Shown: positions 16,925 to 26,650 of the stretch, one piece after another
How the letters are laid out: every line of letters begins with the position of its first letter
Numbering within the stretch: position 1 is the first letter of the stretch
Assembly: GCF_049472675.1 (NCBI RefSeq)
Contig: NZ_JAPNXM010000009.1
Coordinates: forward strand, 13,642-77,641
DNA length: 64,000 bases
Direction: 5' to 3'
DNA from: Deferribacter thermophilus
GTDB lineage: Bacteria > Chrysiogenota > Deferribacteres > Deferribacterales > Deferribacteraceae
The notes under the pieces: generated by a model
Told to the model about the DNA's origin: nothing
Seen by the model: only the letters and a program-made list of their open reading frames with translations
The model's database searches: none
Position numbers and translations under genes: made by a program

Positions 16925-17812
16925 ATGAAAATTTTTTTAACGGGTGGTACAGGCTTTGTCGGTACCGAAATTTTAAAATATGTATTATCAAAAGATTATG
17001 AAGTTTCTTTGCTTGTTAGAAATCCTGATAAGGTAAAGATTAAAAATGAAAAAATTGATATTATTGTTGGTGATGTTTTAAGACCTGAGACTTACCGTGA
17101 TAAACTAAACGATGTAGATTGTGTTATTCACCTTGTGGGAATTATTAGAGAAATTCCTAAAAATGGGGTAACATTCCAAAAATACCATTTTCAAGCTACT
17201 AAAATGATTGTAGATGCAGCTAAAGAGGCTGATGTAAAAAGGTTTATTCACATGTCTGCTAATGGAGCTAGAAACGATGCTATTACAGATTATCATAAAA
17301 CAAAATATTTAGCTGAGGAGTATGTTAGAAATTCAGGTCTTACATATACTATTTTTAAACCTTCCGTAATCTATGGGGAAGGTGATTCTTTTATAAATAT
17401 GTTAAATGATTTTCTGAAGAAAACACCAGTTTTTAGCTATTTTGGGGATGGAAGTTATCCTATGCAGCCTGTTTATGTCGCTGATGTTGCTAAAATATTT
17501 GTTGATGCTATTGAAAACAGTAATACGTTCAATAAAACATTTACTGTATGCGGGCCAAAAGTTTTAAGTTATAAAGAATTGTTAAAACTGATTTGTGAAG
17601 TTACTAATAAAAAGAGACTATTTATCCCAATCCCTGAGTTTATAATAAATATTATGATTATGTTGTTTGGAAAGTTTCAATGGTTCCCTCTAACAAGAGA
17701 TCAATTTGAAATGCTTAGAGAGGGTAATACTTGCGAAAATATGGATATATATGAAATTTTAGGTATAAAACCAAAGAACTTAAAAGAGGTTTTAATAACA
17801 TACTTAAAATAA
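16925..17812 (+). CDS. Atypical SDR, NDUFA9-like NAD(P)-binding protein
   Basis: 295 residues. The N-terminal GGTGFVG (about residues 7-13) binds NAD(P), D50-VLRP and HLVG follow, then MSANGA, YHKTKYLAEEYV and FKPSVIYG. This pattern fits the atypical SDR group related to the complex I subunit NDUFA9 and to sugar-nucleotide epimerases. The YxxxK-like TKYLAE region is present, but a catalytic role is uncertain. TGAGG precedes the ATG. It ends at a convergent terminator. Confidence 0.85.
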   Translation: MKIFLTGGTGFVGTEILKYVLSKDYEVSLLVRNPDKVKIKNEKIDIIVGDVLRPETYRDKLNDVDCVIHLVGIIREIPKNGVTFQKYHFQATKMIVDAAKEADVKRFIHMSANGARNDAITDYHKTKYLAEEYVRNSGLTYTIFKPSVIYGEGDSFINMLNDFLKKTPVFSYFGDGSYPMQPVYVADVAKIFVDAIENSNTFNKTFTVCGPKVLSYKELLKLICEVTNKKRLFIPIPEFIINIMIMLFGKFQWFPLTRDQFEMLREGNTCENMDIYEILGIKPKNLKEVLITYLK

Positions 17813-17815
17813 GAT

Positions 17816-17844
17816 TAGGGTGTGTTATTACACCCTATTTTTTT
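17816..17844. terminator. Bidirectional terminator, SDR / pyrE
   Basis: TAGGGTGT (17816-17823), loop GTTATT, ACACCCTA (17830-17837), then seven T. The stop codon of convergent pyrE lies inside the right arm. Confidence 0.85.
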
Positions 17845-18413
17845 ATAAATCTACTTCCAGGCTTTTCAATAGGTACACCTTGTTTACAAAGAGGGCAATT
17901 TTCAGGTTCATAAGTTTCTACATTTATTCTAAGTAAAGGGTAAAATTCGTAGTCAAATTTTGCGTTGCCATTACTTCTATCAATTAGACTGCATATAGCA
18001 ACCACTTCAGCGCCATGTTCTAAAACAGCATCTATACACTCTTTTGTGGATTTGCCTGTGGTTACTACATCTTCAGCAATTAAAACTTTTTCCCCTTTTT
18101 CTAAGGTAAAACCTCTCCTTAGTGTCATTTTCCCATCTACTCTTTCAGTAAATATAGCTCGTTTTTTTAATATTCTTGCTAATTCATATCCAAACCTAAT
18201 ACCTCCAATAGCAGGACTGACAACTGTTACAAAATTTAGATGATAAATCTCTTTAACTAATTCTTTGATAATTTCCTCTGCAATTACAGGGTATTGCATA
18301 ACTAAAGCTGATTGTAAATATGTATCACTATGAAGACCTGAAGATAATAAAAAGTGCCCTTTTAAGAGTGCGTTATGTCTTTTATAAATTTCTAAGATTT
18401 CATTCTTATCCAT
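17835..18413 (-). CDS. pyrE: Orotate phosphoribosyltransferase
   Basis: 192 residues. It transfers ribose-5-phosphate from PRPP to orotate to make OMP. The PRPP loop VLIAEDVVTTGKST lies near residues 108-121, and SSGLHSDTYLQ near the start is the orotate-site block. The tail CPLCKQGVPIEKPGSR is the zinc-ribbon-like ending of the PyrE subgroup found in many thermophiles and anaerobes. It overlaps pyrF by 8 bases on the minus strand. Confidence 0.95.
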   Translation of the reverse strand: MDKNEILEIYKRHNALLKGHFLLSSGLHSDTYLQSALVMQYPVIAEEIIKELVKEIYHLNFVTVVSPAIGGIRFGYELARILKKRAIFTERVDGKMTLRRGFTLEKGEKVLIAEDVVTTGKSTKECIDAVLEHGAEVVAICSLIDRSNGNAKFDYEFYPLLRINVETYEPENCPLCKQGVPIEKPGSRFIKK

Positions 18414-19101
18414 TTAGCTCCTCCTTAATCAGTTTTACTGTATTTTTTGGATCTTGTGATTGAGTAACTGGTCTGCCTATTACCATAAAATCTGTTCCCA
18501 TTTTTTTAGCATCTTTAGGAGTAACAACCCTTTTTTGATCATCAATATTATTAGAAGCAAGCCTAATCCCAGGGGTTACAGTGATAAATTCTTTTCCAAG
18601 ATGTTTTTTTATTAGAGGTGTTTCTTTTGCTGAAGATACTACTCCATCAAGACCTGCATCTTTCCCAATAGTAGCTAAATGTAGTACATAGTCTGCAGAA
18701 CTACTAAAGTTAATACTATATTGATTTAGATAATTTTCATCAAGCGAAGTTAATAATGTAACACCAATTATTAAAACATCACTGTTTATAGATTTTACAG
18801 CGTCAACTGTATCTCTCATCATGTCATAGCCACCCTGTATGTGAAGGTTAAACATAAAAACTCCTTTTTTGGCTGCTGCCAGTGATGCTTTTTTTACAGT
18901 GTTTGGTATATCATGAAATTTTAAGTCAAGAAAAACTTTTTTATTTTTTGATACTAAATAATCAATCAGTTTTTCTCCAATAGATAAATATGCTTCTAAT
19001 CCAATCTTATAAAATGTTATTTCTTTGTCTAATGTTTCTACAATATTTTTTGCATTATCAAAATCTGAAAAATCAAGAGCAACTATTATCTCTGGTTTCA
19101 T
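18406..19101 (-). CDS. pyrF: Orotidine 5'-phosphate decarboxylase
   Basis: 231 residues. It decarboxylates OMP to UMP, the step after PyrE. The catalytic DxKxxD is LDLKFHDIPNT near residue 60-70; VALDF opens the barrel and VTPGIR with MVIGRPV are the phosphate-binding blocks. GAGGTAGAT precedes the ATG. It lies 43 bases after the PFOR gene, with the PFOR terminator in between and no room for a clear own promoter. Confidence 0.96.
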   Translation of the reverse strand: MKPEIIVALDFSDFDNAKNIVETLDKEITFYKIGLEAYLSIGEKLIDYLVSKNKKVFLDLKFHDIPNTVKKASLAAAKKGVFMFNLHIQGGYDMMRDTVDAVKSINSDVLIIGVTLLTSLDENYLNQYSINFSSSADYVLHLATIGKDAGLDGVVSSAKETPLIKKHLGKEFITVTPGIRLASNNIDDQKRVVTPKDAKKMGTDFMVIGRPVTQSQDPKNTVKLIKEELNG

Positions 19102-19122
19102 ATCTACCTCTAAACATAAAAA

Positions 19123-19143
19123 AAGCGGGGATTTACCCCGCTT
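19123..19143 (-). terminator. Terminator after the PFOR gene
   Basis: On the minus strand AAGCGGGG, loop of five bases, CCCCGCTT followed by a run of T. The 8-bp GC-rich stem begins just past the PFOR stop codon and precedes pyrF. Confidence 0.85.
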
Positions 19144-19144
19144 A

Positions 19145-22100
19145 TTAATTCTCTTCAGAACATTCTAACTTGGTAGCTAACTGCTTGTAAATACTAAATC
19201 TTCTTTTGACACTTTCATCGAGAGCTTCAGCAAGCATCTTTGCTCTATCTGGGAACATCTTAGCAACCGCTCTAAATCTGTTTTCAGCTTTAAGTACTTC
19301 GGATACTGATTTCTTCAATTCTTTTGTATCAAGTTGAAGTGGGTTTTTACCCTGCTCTGCAAGTCTTGGGTCAAATCTATAAAGTAGCCAGTATCCAGAT
19401 TGAACAGCTAATCTCTGATGCTCAACCCCTTTACTCATATCAATACCGTGAGCGATACAGTGGCTGTTAGCGATTATGAGTGATGGGCCATCATAGCTTT
19501 CTGCTTCAACGAATGCTTTGATACATTGAGCTGGATTTGAAAGTGAAACCTGAGCCACATAAACATGCCCATAACTCATAGCCATCATACCAAGGTCTTT
19601 TTTAGGGTTTTCTTTACCGCTAAAAGCAAATTTTGCAAAAGAACCGATATTAGTCGCTTTAGATGATTGCCCACCAGTGTTTGAGTAAACCTCTGTATCA
19701 AGAACAAGTATGTTTACATTATTTTTTTGTGCTAATACATGATCTAAACCACCATAACCGATATCATATGCCCAACCATCTCCACCAATAATCCATATAG
19801 ACTTTTTGATTAGATAGTCAGCAACATCATAAAGTAATTTAGCTTTATTATCATCAAGCCCTTTTAGTATCTCTTTAAGTTTAGCAACTCTTTCTCTCTG
19901 TTTTTCAATACCTACTTGATCAGATTGGTCTGCATTAAGGATTTCTTCTGCTAAATCTGCTCCAACTTTATCTTTTAATTCGGTTAATAGCTCAGTAGCT
20001 TGTTGTTTAAATTTTTCTACAGCCAAGCTCATACCAAAACCGAATTCTGCATTATCTTCAAAAAGTGAATTTGACCAAGCTGGGCCTCTACCATCAGCTC
20101 TTTTTGTGTAAGGTGTTGTTGGGAGGTTACCACCATATATCGATGAACAACCTGTAGCATTGGCAATAATTGCTCTATCTCCAAAAAGATGTGTAACAAG
20201 TCTTACATAAGGTGTTTCACCACAACCAGCACAAGCTCCAGAAAATTCAAACAGATGTGGAGCAAGCTGACTACCTTTTAGTGTGGCTTTATTGTATTTT
20301 GAGTAATCTAAATCAGGGATTGTTAAGAAAAATTCCCAGTTTTTGCTTTCTTGTTCTCTAATAGGTGGTTGAGGTACCATATTGATTGCTTTTTTAGTTG
20401 GATCAGTTTTACTTTTAGCAGGACAGTTATAAACACAAGCACCACAACCTGTACAATCTTCAACTGATACCTGAATAGTAAATTTCATACCTGCAAACTC
20501 TTTGCCTTTCGCATCTACTGCTTTAAATGTTTCTGGTGCATTTTCCAAGTATTTTGGATCATAAACTTTCATTCTAATTGTAGCGTGTGGACATACAAAT
20601 GAGCAGATACCACACTGAATACAAACCTCTGGATCCCATTCAGGAACATTTAGAGCAATATTTCTTTTTTCATATTTAGATGTACCTGTTGGATAAGTTC
20701 CATCATCTGGAAGCCATGAAACAGGGATATCATCCCCTTCCATTGCAATCATTTTGCTAATAGCTTTTCTAACTATTTCTGGAGCATCTGGATTGTCTAT
20801 ATATTTATGCATTTTTGTATTAGAAGTAATTTGTTTTGGATAGTTTACTTCGTAAACTTCATTCATTCCAGCTTCTACAGCTTTAATGTTCATATTAACC
20901 ACTTCATCACCATATTTTCCATAAGTTTTCTTAATAGCGTCTTTAATAGCATCAACAGCTTTATCAAATGGGATAACATTTGATATTTTAAAGAATGCTG
21001 TTTGAAGGATTACATTTACTCTTCCACCAAGCCCTATTTCTTCTGCTATTTTGTTAGCATTTATTACATAAAACTTAGCTTCTTTTTCGATAATTTGTTC
21101 TTGAACCTCTTTTGGAAGTTTATCCCATACTTCATCTTTTGTATAAATGCTGTTGAGCAAGAAGATTCCGCCCTTTTTAAGTGGTTTTAAAATATCGTAC
21201 TGCTCCAAGAATGAAAAGTTGTGACATGCAACAAAGTCAGCTTCTTGTATTAAGTAAGAACTTCTAATTGGTCTTTTACCAAATCTTACATGAGAAACAG
21301 TCATTGAGCCAGATTTCTTTGAGTCATACACAAAGTAAGCCTGAACAAAGTTATCTGTCAATTCACCGATAATTTTTGCAGAGTTTTTGTTTGCTCCAAC
21401 TGTACCATCTGAGCCAAGACCATAAAACATCCCGTTGAAAACATCATCCTGAGGTGTAAGCCAATTTGGATCGTAATCAAGGCTTTTAAAAGTAACATCA
21501 TCTTTGATACCAACTGAGAAACCGTTGATTGGCTCATCTTTATCAAGGTTATCAAATACAGCTTTAACCATAGCAGGTGTGAAATCTTTAGAACCTAAGC
21601 CATATCTACCACCTACAATTACTGGATATCTATTAAAGTTAACCATCTTTTTCTGCATTGCTTCGCCAATAGCAGTTCTAACGTCTAAGTAAAGTGGTTC
21701 ACCAAGAGAGCCTGGTTCTTTTGTCCTGTCAAGAACAGCTATCTTTTTAACAGTTTTTGGAAGAGCATTTATAAACGCTTCTAGAGGGAATGGTCTGAAT
21801 AATCTGATCTTTAATACGCCAACTTTTTCACCCAATGAGTTGAGATATTCTACTGTCTCATGAGCTACATCAGCACCAGAACCCATAATTACAATAACTT
21901 TTTCTGCATCTGGTGCACCTACATAATCAACAAGGTTGTATCTTCTGCCTGTAAGTTCAAAAAATTTGTCCATTTGCTTTTGAACAATTGAAGGTACCTT
22001 TTCGTAATATTTATTTACAGCTTCTCTACTTTGGAAGAAAACATCTGGGTTTTGTGAGGTTCCTTTAATTACAGGTCTTTCAGGATTTAAAGCTCTTTCT

Positions 22101-22714
22101 TTGTGCTTTCTAACCAACTCATCATCGATCATTGCTCTCATATCATCAAAGGAAAGCTGCTCTATTTTTTGAACTTCATGAGATGTTCTAAAGCCATCAA
22201 AAAAGTGTAGGAAAGGTACTCTTGACTCTAAACTAGAAGCCTGTGCTATTAGTGCAAAATCCATTACTTCTTGTGGATTGTTGGATGCAAGTAATGCCCA
22301 ACCGGTTTGTCTACAAGCCATTACATCAGAGTGATCTCCAAAAATTGATAAAGCGTGTGTAGCAACAGCCCTAGCACTTACATGAAATACAGTAGGTGTA
22401 AGCTCCCCAGCTATTTTGTACATGTTAGGGATCATTAAAAGAAGACCTTGAGATGCTGTAAAAGTAGTAGTTAAAGCGCCAGCAGAAAGTGAACCGTGAC
22501 AAGCACCAGCAGCACCACCTTCAGATTGCATTTCTATTACTTTAGGAACAGTTCCCCATATATTTTTTTGCCCCTTTGCACTCATTTCATCAGCCAATTC
22601 ACCCATAACAGATGATGGAGTAATTGGATAAATTGCTATTACTTCATTTGTAGCATGAGCCACATAAGCGGCTGCAGTATTACCATCTACATTTACATAT
22701 TTTCTCTGAGACAT
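19145..22714 (-). CDS. nifJ: Pyruvate:ferredoxin (flavodoxin) oxidoreductase, single-chain
   Basis: About 1189 residues from the ATG at 22714 (MSQRKYVNVDGN), preceded by AAGGAGG. This is the fused homodimeric PFOR, in the order: pyrimidine-binding domain with IYPITPSS, gamma-type domain, ferredoxin domain with CIQCGICSFVCP and CTGCGACVYNCP (two 4Fe-4S clusters), and TPP domain with the proximal-cluster cysteines in CAGCGETP plus GDGWAYDIGYGG and EVYSNTGGQ. It oxidises pyruvate plus CoA to acetyl-CoA, CO2 and reduced ferredoxin, or runs in reverse for CO2 fixation. The upstream ORF extension to 22741 lacks a ribosome site. Confidence 0.97.
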   Translation of the reverse strand: MSQRKYVNVDGNTAAAYVAHATNEVIAIYPITPSSVMGELADEMSAKGQKNIWGTVPKVIEMQSEGGAAGACHGSLSAGALTTTFTASQGLLLMIPNMYKIAGELTPTVFHVSARAVATHALSIFGDHSDVMACRQTGWALLASNNPQEVMDFALIAQASSLESRVPFLHFFDGFRTSHEVQKIEQLSFDDMRAMIDDELVRKHKERALNPERPVIKGTSQNPDVFFQSREAVNKYYEKVPSIVQKQMDKFFELTGRRYNLVDYVGAPDAEKVIVIMGSGADVAHETVEYLNSLGEKVGVLKIRLFRPFPLEAFINALPKTVKKIAVLDRTKEPGSLGEPLYLDVRTAIGEAMQKKMVNFNRYPVIVGGRYGLGSKDFTPAMVKAVFDNLDKDEPINGFSVGIKDDVTFKSLDYDPNWLTPQDDVFNGMFYGLGSDGTVGANKNSAKIIGELTDNFVQAYFVYDSKKSGSMTVSHVRFGKRPIRSSYLIQEADFVACHNFSFLEQYDILKPLKKGGIFLLNSIYTKDEVWDKLPKEVQEQIIEKEAKFYVINANKIAEEIGLGGRVNVILQTAFFKISNVIPFDKAVDAIKDAIKKTYGKYGDEVVNMNIKAVEAGMNEVYEVNYPKQITSNTKMHKYIDNPDAPEIVRKAISKMIAMEGDDIPVSWLPDDGTYPTGTSKYEKRNIALNVPEWDPEVCIQCGICSFVCPHATIRMKVYDPKYLENAPETFKAVDAKGKEFAGMKFTIQVSVEDCTGCGACVYNCPAKSKTDPTKKAINMVPQPPIREQESKNWEFFLTIPDLDYSKYNKATLKGSQLAPHLFEFSGACAGCGETPYVRLVTHLFGDRAIIANATGCSSIYGGNLPTTPYTKRADGRGPAWSNSLFEDNAEFGFGMSLAVEKFKQQATELLTELKDKVGADLAEEILNADQSDQVGIEKQRERVAKLKEILKGLDDNKAKLLYDVADYLIKKSIWIIGGDGWAYDIGYGGLDHVLAQKNNVNILVLDTEVYSNTGGQSSKATNIGSFAKFAFSGKENPKKDLGMMAMSYGHVYVAQVSLSNPAQCIKAFVEAESYDGPSLIIANSHCIAHGIDMSKGVEHQRLAVQSGYWLLYRFDPRLAEQGKNPLQLDTKELKKSVSEVLKAENRFRAVAKMFPDRAKMLAEALDESVKRRFSIYKQLATKLECSEEN

Positions 22715-22750
22715 TAAAACCTCCTTATTGAAATTTATCAATGATAAAAT

Positions 22751-22779
22751 TTTATAGCACCTTAATCTATTTCAGTCAA
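22751..22779 (-). promoter_or_regulatory. PFOR promoter
   Basis: On the minus strand TTGACT (22779-22774), 17-base spacer, TATAAA (22756-22751), about 35 bases before the ATG. A near-consensus housekeeping promoter, as expected for a central enzyme. Confidence 0.7.
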
Positions 22780-22865
22780 ATAATTTTCTTTGATTTTTCA
22801 GCATTTAAAGCTCACTTAAACTATAATTTTGTTTTAAATTGACTGTAAAATTTTTATAAAAAAAG

Positions 22866-22925
22866 TTGCAAAAAAAAGATTGTAGTGATATAAGTTTGCT
22901 GTTGCTTTATAATATTTAGTATAAT
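22866..22925 (+). promoter_or_regulatory. Two candidate promoters of the acyl-CoA synthetase gene
   Basis: TTGCAA (22866-22871)-17-TATAAG (22889-22894), and TTGCTG (22896-22901)-18-TATAAT (22920-22925). Both point to the ATG at 22946, which has a TTGGGGTGAT Shine-Dalgarno. The second is nearer consensus at the -10. The rest of the roughly 200-base divergent region is AT-rich, with nothing else recognised. Confidence 0.45.
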
Positions 22926-22945
22926 TAAACATGTTGGGGTGATAT

Positions 22946-24601
22946 ATGAAAGAATTTAGTTTTATTAAACAAACTATCGGGGATTATTTAAAACATATAG
23001 CTAAAGAGTATTCAGATAATGAAGCAGTTGTTTACCCTTTTAGAAATTTAAGGATGACTTATAAGGAGCTTGATGAATACACAGATAAGTTGGCGTATGC
23101 TTTATTAAAGTTGGGTGTAAAAAAAGGGGATCATGTAGCTGTTTGGGCTAATAATATCCCAGAGTGGATTTACCTTTTGTTTGCTACAGCAAAAATTGGT
23201 GCAGTCCTTGTTACAGTAAATACACTTTATAGGGAAAGAGAATTAGAGTATCTATTGAAACAATCTGACAGTAAATTTTTGTTTTTGGTGGAGAAATATA
23301 AAACGCTAAATTATGTTGAGACTCTTTATAACATTTATCCAGAACTTAAAAAATCTAAAAAGTCAGAAAAATTTCCTTTGTTAGAAAAGGTAATTATTTT
23401 TGATGATGAAAAATATGATGGGATAATGAATTTTTCTGAATTGATTAAAAGGGGGGATGATATTGATTATAAAAAGTTATATGAAGTTATGAATTCTTTG
23501 CACTATGATGATGTTATCAATATGCAGTACACATCGGGAACAACTGGTTTTCCAAAGGGTGTGATGCTTACACACTACAACATCTTGAATAATGCATATG
23601 CTATAGGTAATGTGATGAGGTTTACAGATAAAGATAGGTTGTGTATTCCAGTGCCATTTTTCCACTGTTTTGGACTCGTATTAAGTATTTTAGTGTGTTT
23701 AACACATGGTGCTACTATGGTGCCTGTTGAAAATTTTAATCCGATAGAGGTTTTAAAAACTGTGGAAAAAGAAAAGTGTACAGCATTGCATGGCGTCCCT
23801 ACAATGTTTATTTCTGAGCTTCAAGTTCTAGAGCATGAAAAGTTTGATATTTCTTCGCTTCGCACAGGTATCATGGCTGGCTCCCCTTGTCCAGTAGAGG
23901 TTATGAGAAAGGTTATGAACACTATGAATATGAAAGAGATAACAATCGTATATGGACAGACTGAAGCATCTCCAGGTATTACGCAAACAAGGGTTGATGA
24001 TGATATTGAAAAACGGGTTGCAACAGTTGGTAAAGAGCTACCGGGAGTGGAAGTAAAAATTATAGACCCAACAACTGGCAAAGAGTGTCCACCTAATGTG
24101 GCTGGTGAGCTGTGTGCTAGAGGATATAATGTGATGAAAGGATATTATAAGATGGAAGAAGCCACCAAAAAAACTATTGATGAAGATGGTTGGTTACACA
24201 CAGGTGATTTAGCTCTAAAAACTGAAGATGGTTATTATGTGATTACTGGAAGAATAAAGGATATGATAATAAGGGGTGGCGAAAACATTTATCCTAGAGA
24301 GATAGAAGACTTTCTTTATACTTATGATGCTATAGAAGATGTGCAGATTGTAGGCGTTCCTGATAAAAAATATGGTGAAGAAGTTATGGCTTTTATAAAA
24401 TTGAAACCGAAATACAGAGGTAAGATTACATCTGATGATATTAGAGCATTTTGCAAAGGTAAGATTGCTGATTATAAGATTCCAAAGTATATTGAGTTTG
24501 TAGATGAATACCCAATGACAGCAAGCGGTAAAATTCAAAAATACAAGCTTAGAGAGATAGCAATAGAGAAGCTTAATTTGGAACCAGTATTTAATAAATA
24601 A
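22946..24601 (+). CDS. Acyl-CoA synthetase (AMP-forming)
   Basis: 551 residues, ANL superfamily. The P-loop YTSGTTGFPKG lies near residue 195, GQTEASPG near 332, GWLHTGDL near 415, GRIKDMIIRGGENIYP near 430, and the C-terminal lysine motif TASGKIQK near 528. It forms an acyl-adenylate and then the CoA thioester of a fatty or related acid. The composition fits medium/long-chain fatty-acid ligases (FadD/FadK-like), but substrate length is inference. Divergent from PFOR. Confidence 0.9.
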   Translation: MKEFSFIKQTIGDYLKHIAKEYSDNEAVVYPFRNLRMTYKELDEYTDKLAYALLKLGVKKGDHVAVWANNIPEWIYLLFATAKIGAVLVTVNTLYRERELEYLLKQSDSKFLFLVEKYKTLNYVETLYNIYPELKKSKKSEKFPLLEKVIIFDDEKYDGIMNFSELIKRGDDIDYKKLYEVMNSLHYDDVINMQYTSGTTGFPKGVMLTHYNILNNAYAIGNVMRFTDKDRLCIPVPFFHCFGLVLSILVCLTHGATMVPVENFNPIEVLKTVEKEKCTALHGVPTMFISELQVLEHEKFDISSLRTGIMAGSPCPVEVMRKVMNTMNMKEITIVYGQTEASPGITQTRVDDDIEKRVATVGKELPGVEVKIIDPTTGKECPPNVAGELCARGYNVMKGYYKMEEATKKTIDEDGWLHTGDLALKTEDGYYVITGRIKDMIIRGGENIYPREIEDFLYTYDAIEDVQIVGVPDKKYGEEVMAFIKLKPKYRGKITSDDIRAFCKGKIADYKIPKYIEFVDEYPMTASGKIQKYKLREIAIEKLNLEPVFNK

Positions 24602-24648
24602 ATTTAAATAATAAAATTTTGATTTGATGTTATTGTAAATTTATTAAA

Positions 24649-24676
24649 TTGACTTTAATGTGAAAAATAATATTAT
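24649..24676 (+). promoter_or_regulatory. ktrB promoter, leaderless architecture
   Basis: TTGACT (24649-24654), 16-base spacer, TATTAT (24671-24676), then six bases to the ATG at 24683. No Shine-Dalgarno is present. Confidence 0.7.
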
Positions 24677-24682
24677 GCTCGC

Positions 24683-25960
24683 ATGAAAAATATAAAGCTA
24701 AATCCCTGGACATATTTTATTTTAACATTTTTAATATTGATATTTATAGGTTCTATTCTTTTAAAATTTAAAGCAGCTTACAATGGGGAATTAAGCTATA
24801 TTGATGCTCTGTTTACCTCGACATCTGCAGTTTGTGTAACTGGACTAATAGTTACAAATACATCAAATTTTACTCCATTTGGTCAATCAATAATATTGTT
24901 ATTAATCCAATTGGGTGCTCTTGGTATAATGACTTTGAGTTCTTCACTTTATATTTTTTTGCGGGGTGAATTAGAATTAGATCAAAGGATAATGGTAGCA
25001 AAGTTGACAGATATTTTTGCATTACATGAAGTTGAAAGCATACTAGTTTATATTATTAAATATACTTTTATCATTGAGTTTCTTGGAGCTATTTTTTTGA
25101 GTTTAGGATTTAAATTGCAGGGGTTTGATATTTTTGATTCAATGTATTATGGAGTATTTCATTCTATATCAGCATTTTGTAATGCTGGTTTTTCAACTTT
25201 TGATAACAGTCTTGTTAATACTAACAATATTATTAAAATAACAACGATGGTTTTAATCATTTTAGGTGGGTTAGGGTATTATGTTTTTTTAGATTTGCAA
25301 AATTTTTATAAGAAAAAAAGGGTTAAGCTTCACACAAAGGTTGTTCTTTTAGCAACATCGATATTGATTTTAGCAGGTTTTGTTATTTTTAGCTTATTAG
25401 AAAAGGATATGGGGATAATAGATGGTCTGTTTCAGTCTGTTACTGCAAGAACAGCTGGTTTTAATACTGTGGATTTGACAAACTTACATAATATAAGTAA
25501 GTTTTTCATAATAATTTTGATGGTTATTGGTGCTTCTCCTGGTTCCACTGGTGGAGGTGTAAAAACAACTACCTTTTTTGTTGCCCTTGTATCAATAACG
25601 AAAGTTTTAAAAGGGGAAAATAGGATTATAATTTTCAAAAGACAAATCCCTTATCAAACTATATTAAGAGCTTTTGCTTTGATATTTCTATATTTATTTG
25701 TTGATATAGTAGCTACATTGATTTTGTTATACTTATATGATTTTAGTTTTTTAAAAATGTTATTTGAAGTCACCTCTGCCTTAAGTACTGTGGGGCTAAC
25801 ATTGGGTATAACAACAAAACTAACATTAGCTGGTAAAATAGTCATAATTTTATGTATGTTTTTAGGAAGGGTTGGACCAGCTGCTTTAATAATGGCTATG
25901 CTGGGTAAAGAAAGGAAAAGCTTTATTCAATATCCTGAAGAAAAAGTTGTATTGGGGTGA
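24683..25960 (+). CDS. ktrB: TrkH/KtrB-family K+ channel-like transporter
   Basis: 425 residues with the four M1-P-M2 repeats of the family. P-loop filter segments are VCVTGLIV, AFCNAGFS, ARTAGFNT and LSTVGLTLG, with the central Gly of each. GASPGSTGGGVKT is the conserved linker after the third repeat. The length fits KtrB, which takes up K+ with Na+ and pairs with a cytosolic RCK subunit, here encoded three bases downstream. Translation probably begins on a leaderless transcript. Confidence 0.93.
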   Translation: MKNIKLNPWTYFILTFLILIFIGSILLKFKAAYNGELSYIDALFTSTSAVCVTGLIVTNTSNFTPFGQSIILLLIQLGALGIMTLSSSLYIFLRGELELDQRIMVAKLTDIFALHEVESILVYIIKYTFIIEFLGAIFLSLGFKLQGFDIFDSMYYGVFHSISAFCNAGFSTFDNSLVNTNNIIKITTMVLIILGGLGYYVFLDLQNFYKKKRVKLHTKVVLLATSILILAGFVIFSLLEKDMGIIDGLFQSVTARTAGFNTVDLTNLHNISKFFIIILMVIGASPGSTGGGVKTTTFFVALVSITKVLKGENRIIIFKRQIPYQTILRAFALIFLYLFVDIVATLILLYLYDFSFLKMLFEVTSALSTVGLTLGITTKLTLAGKIVIILCMFLGRVGPAALIMAMLGKERKSFIQYPEEKVVLG

Positions 25961-25963
25961 TTT

Positions 25964-26623
25964 ATGTTTGAAAAGGCAAAAGATGTCTTGGTAATAGGAC
26001 TGGGAATTTTTGGTTATCAAGTTGCCGTAAAATTAGCAAAAGAGGGGTTGAATGTATTAGCTGTTGATAAAAATACAAAAATTATAAACCAGATAAAAGA
26101 TGAAGTAACGGATGCGATTGTAGCAGATGCTGCCAATGAGGATGCTTTAAAAGAGTTATCGGTTGATAAATTTGATAGAGTTATTTTAGGGTTAAGTGGT
26201 AATTTTGAAAGTTTAATCCTTTGTATCACTTATCTTAAAAAATTAGGAGCAAAATATATTATTGCTAAGGCAAATACAGAGATACAAAAGGATATATTGC
26301 TAAAGATTGGTGCTGATGAAGTTATTTTGCCTGAAAAAGAGATTGCTATGAAATTGGCAGAAAAAATTGCCAGACCCAACATTTTAGATTTTTTTGAATT
26401 AGGGGATGAAACAGCTATTGCTACGGTAAAGGTGCCTGATAGATTTTATGAAAAAAGCCTGCAAGAAATAGATTTAAGGAAAAAGTATAATATAACTGCA
26501 ATTATTTTGATTAGAGATGGTGAGACAAAGCTTATTAGGGATGCTTCTGTAAAGTTAAAAAGTGGTGATGAACTCGTAATAGCTGGTGATGAGGATAAAA
26601 TTAAAGAGGTATTTTCAAAATAA
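25964..26623 (+). CDS. ktrA: KtrA/TrkA-type RCK regulatory subunit
   Basis: 219 residues. The N-terminal RCK_N Rossmann motif GLGIFG with AVDKN (binding NAD(H)/ATP/ADP) is followed by a C-terminal RCK_C domain from about residue 140 ending KSGDELVIAG. It forms the gating ring under KtrB. The spacing of three bases and a GGGGTGA ribosome site inside the end of ktrB show a two-gene operon ending at a hairpin. Confidence 0.94.
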   Translation: MFEKAKDVLVIGLGIFGYQVAVKLAKEGLNVLAVDKNTKIINQIKDEVTDAIVADAANEDALKELSVDKFDRVILGLSGNFESLILCITYLKKLGAKYIIAKANTEIQKDILLKIGADEVILPEKEIAMKLAEKIARPNILDFFELGDETAIATVKVPDRFYEKSLQEIDLRKKYNITAIILIRDGETKLIRDASVKLKSGDELVIAGDEDKIKEVFSK

Positions 26624-26626
26624 AAG

Positions 26627-26650
26627 AGGCTATTGCCTATGCAATAGCCT
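26627..26650. terminator. Convergent terminator, ktrA / flavodiiron gene
   Basis: AGGCTATTGC (26627-26636), loop CTAT, GCAATAGCCT (26641-26650): a perfect 10-bp stem between convergent genes. T-tracts are modest on both sides. Confidence 0.7.
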
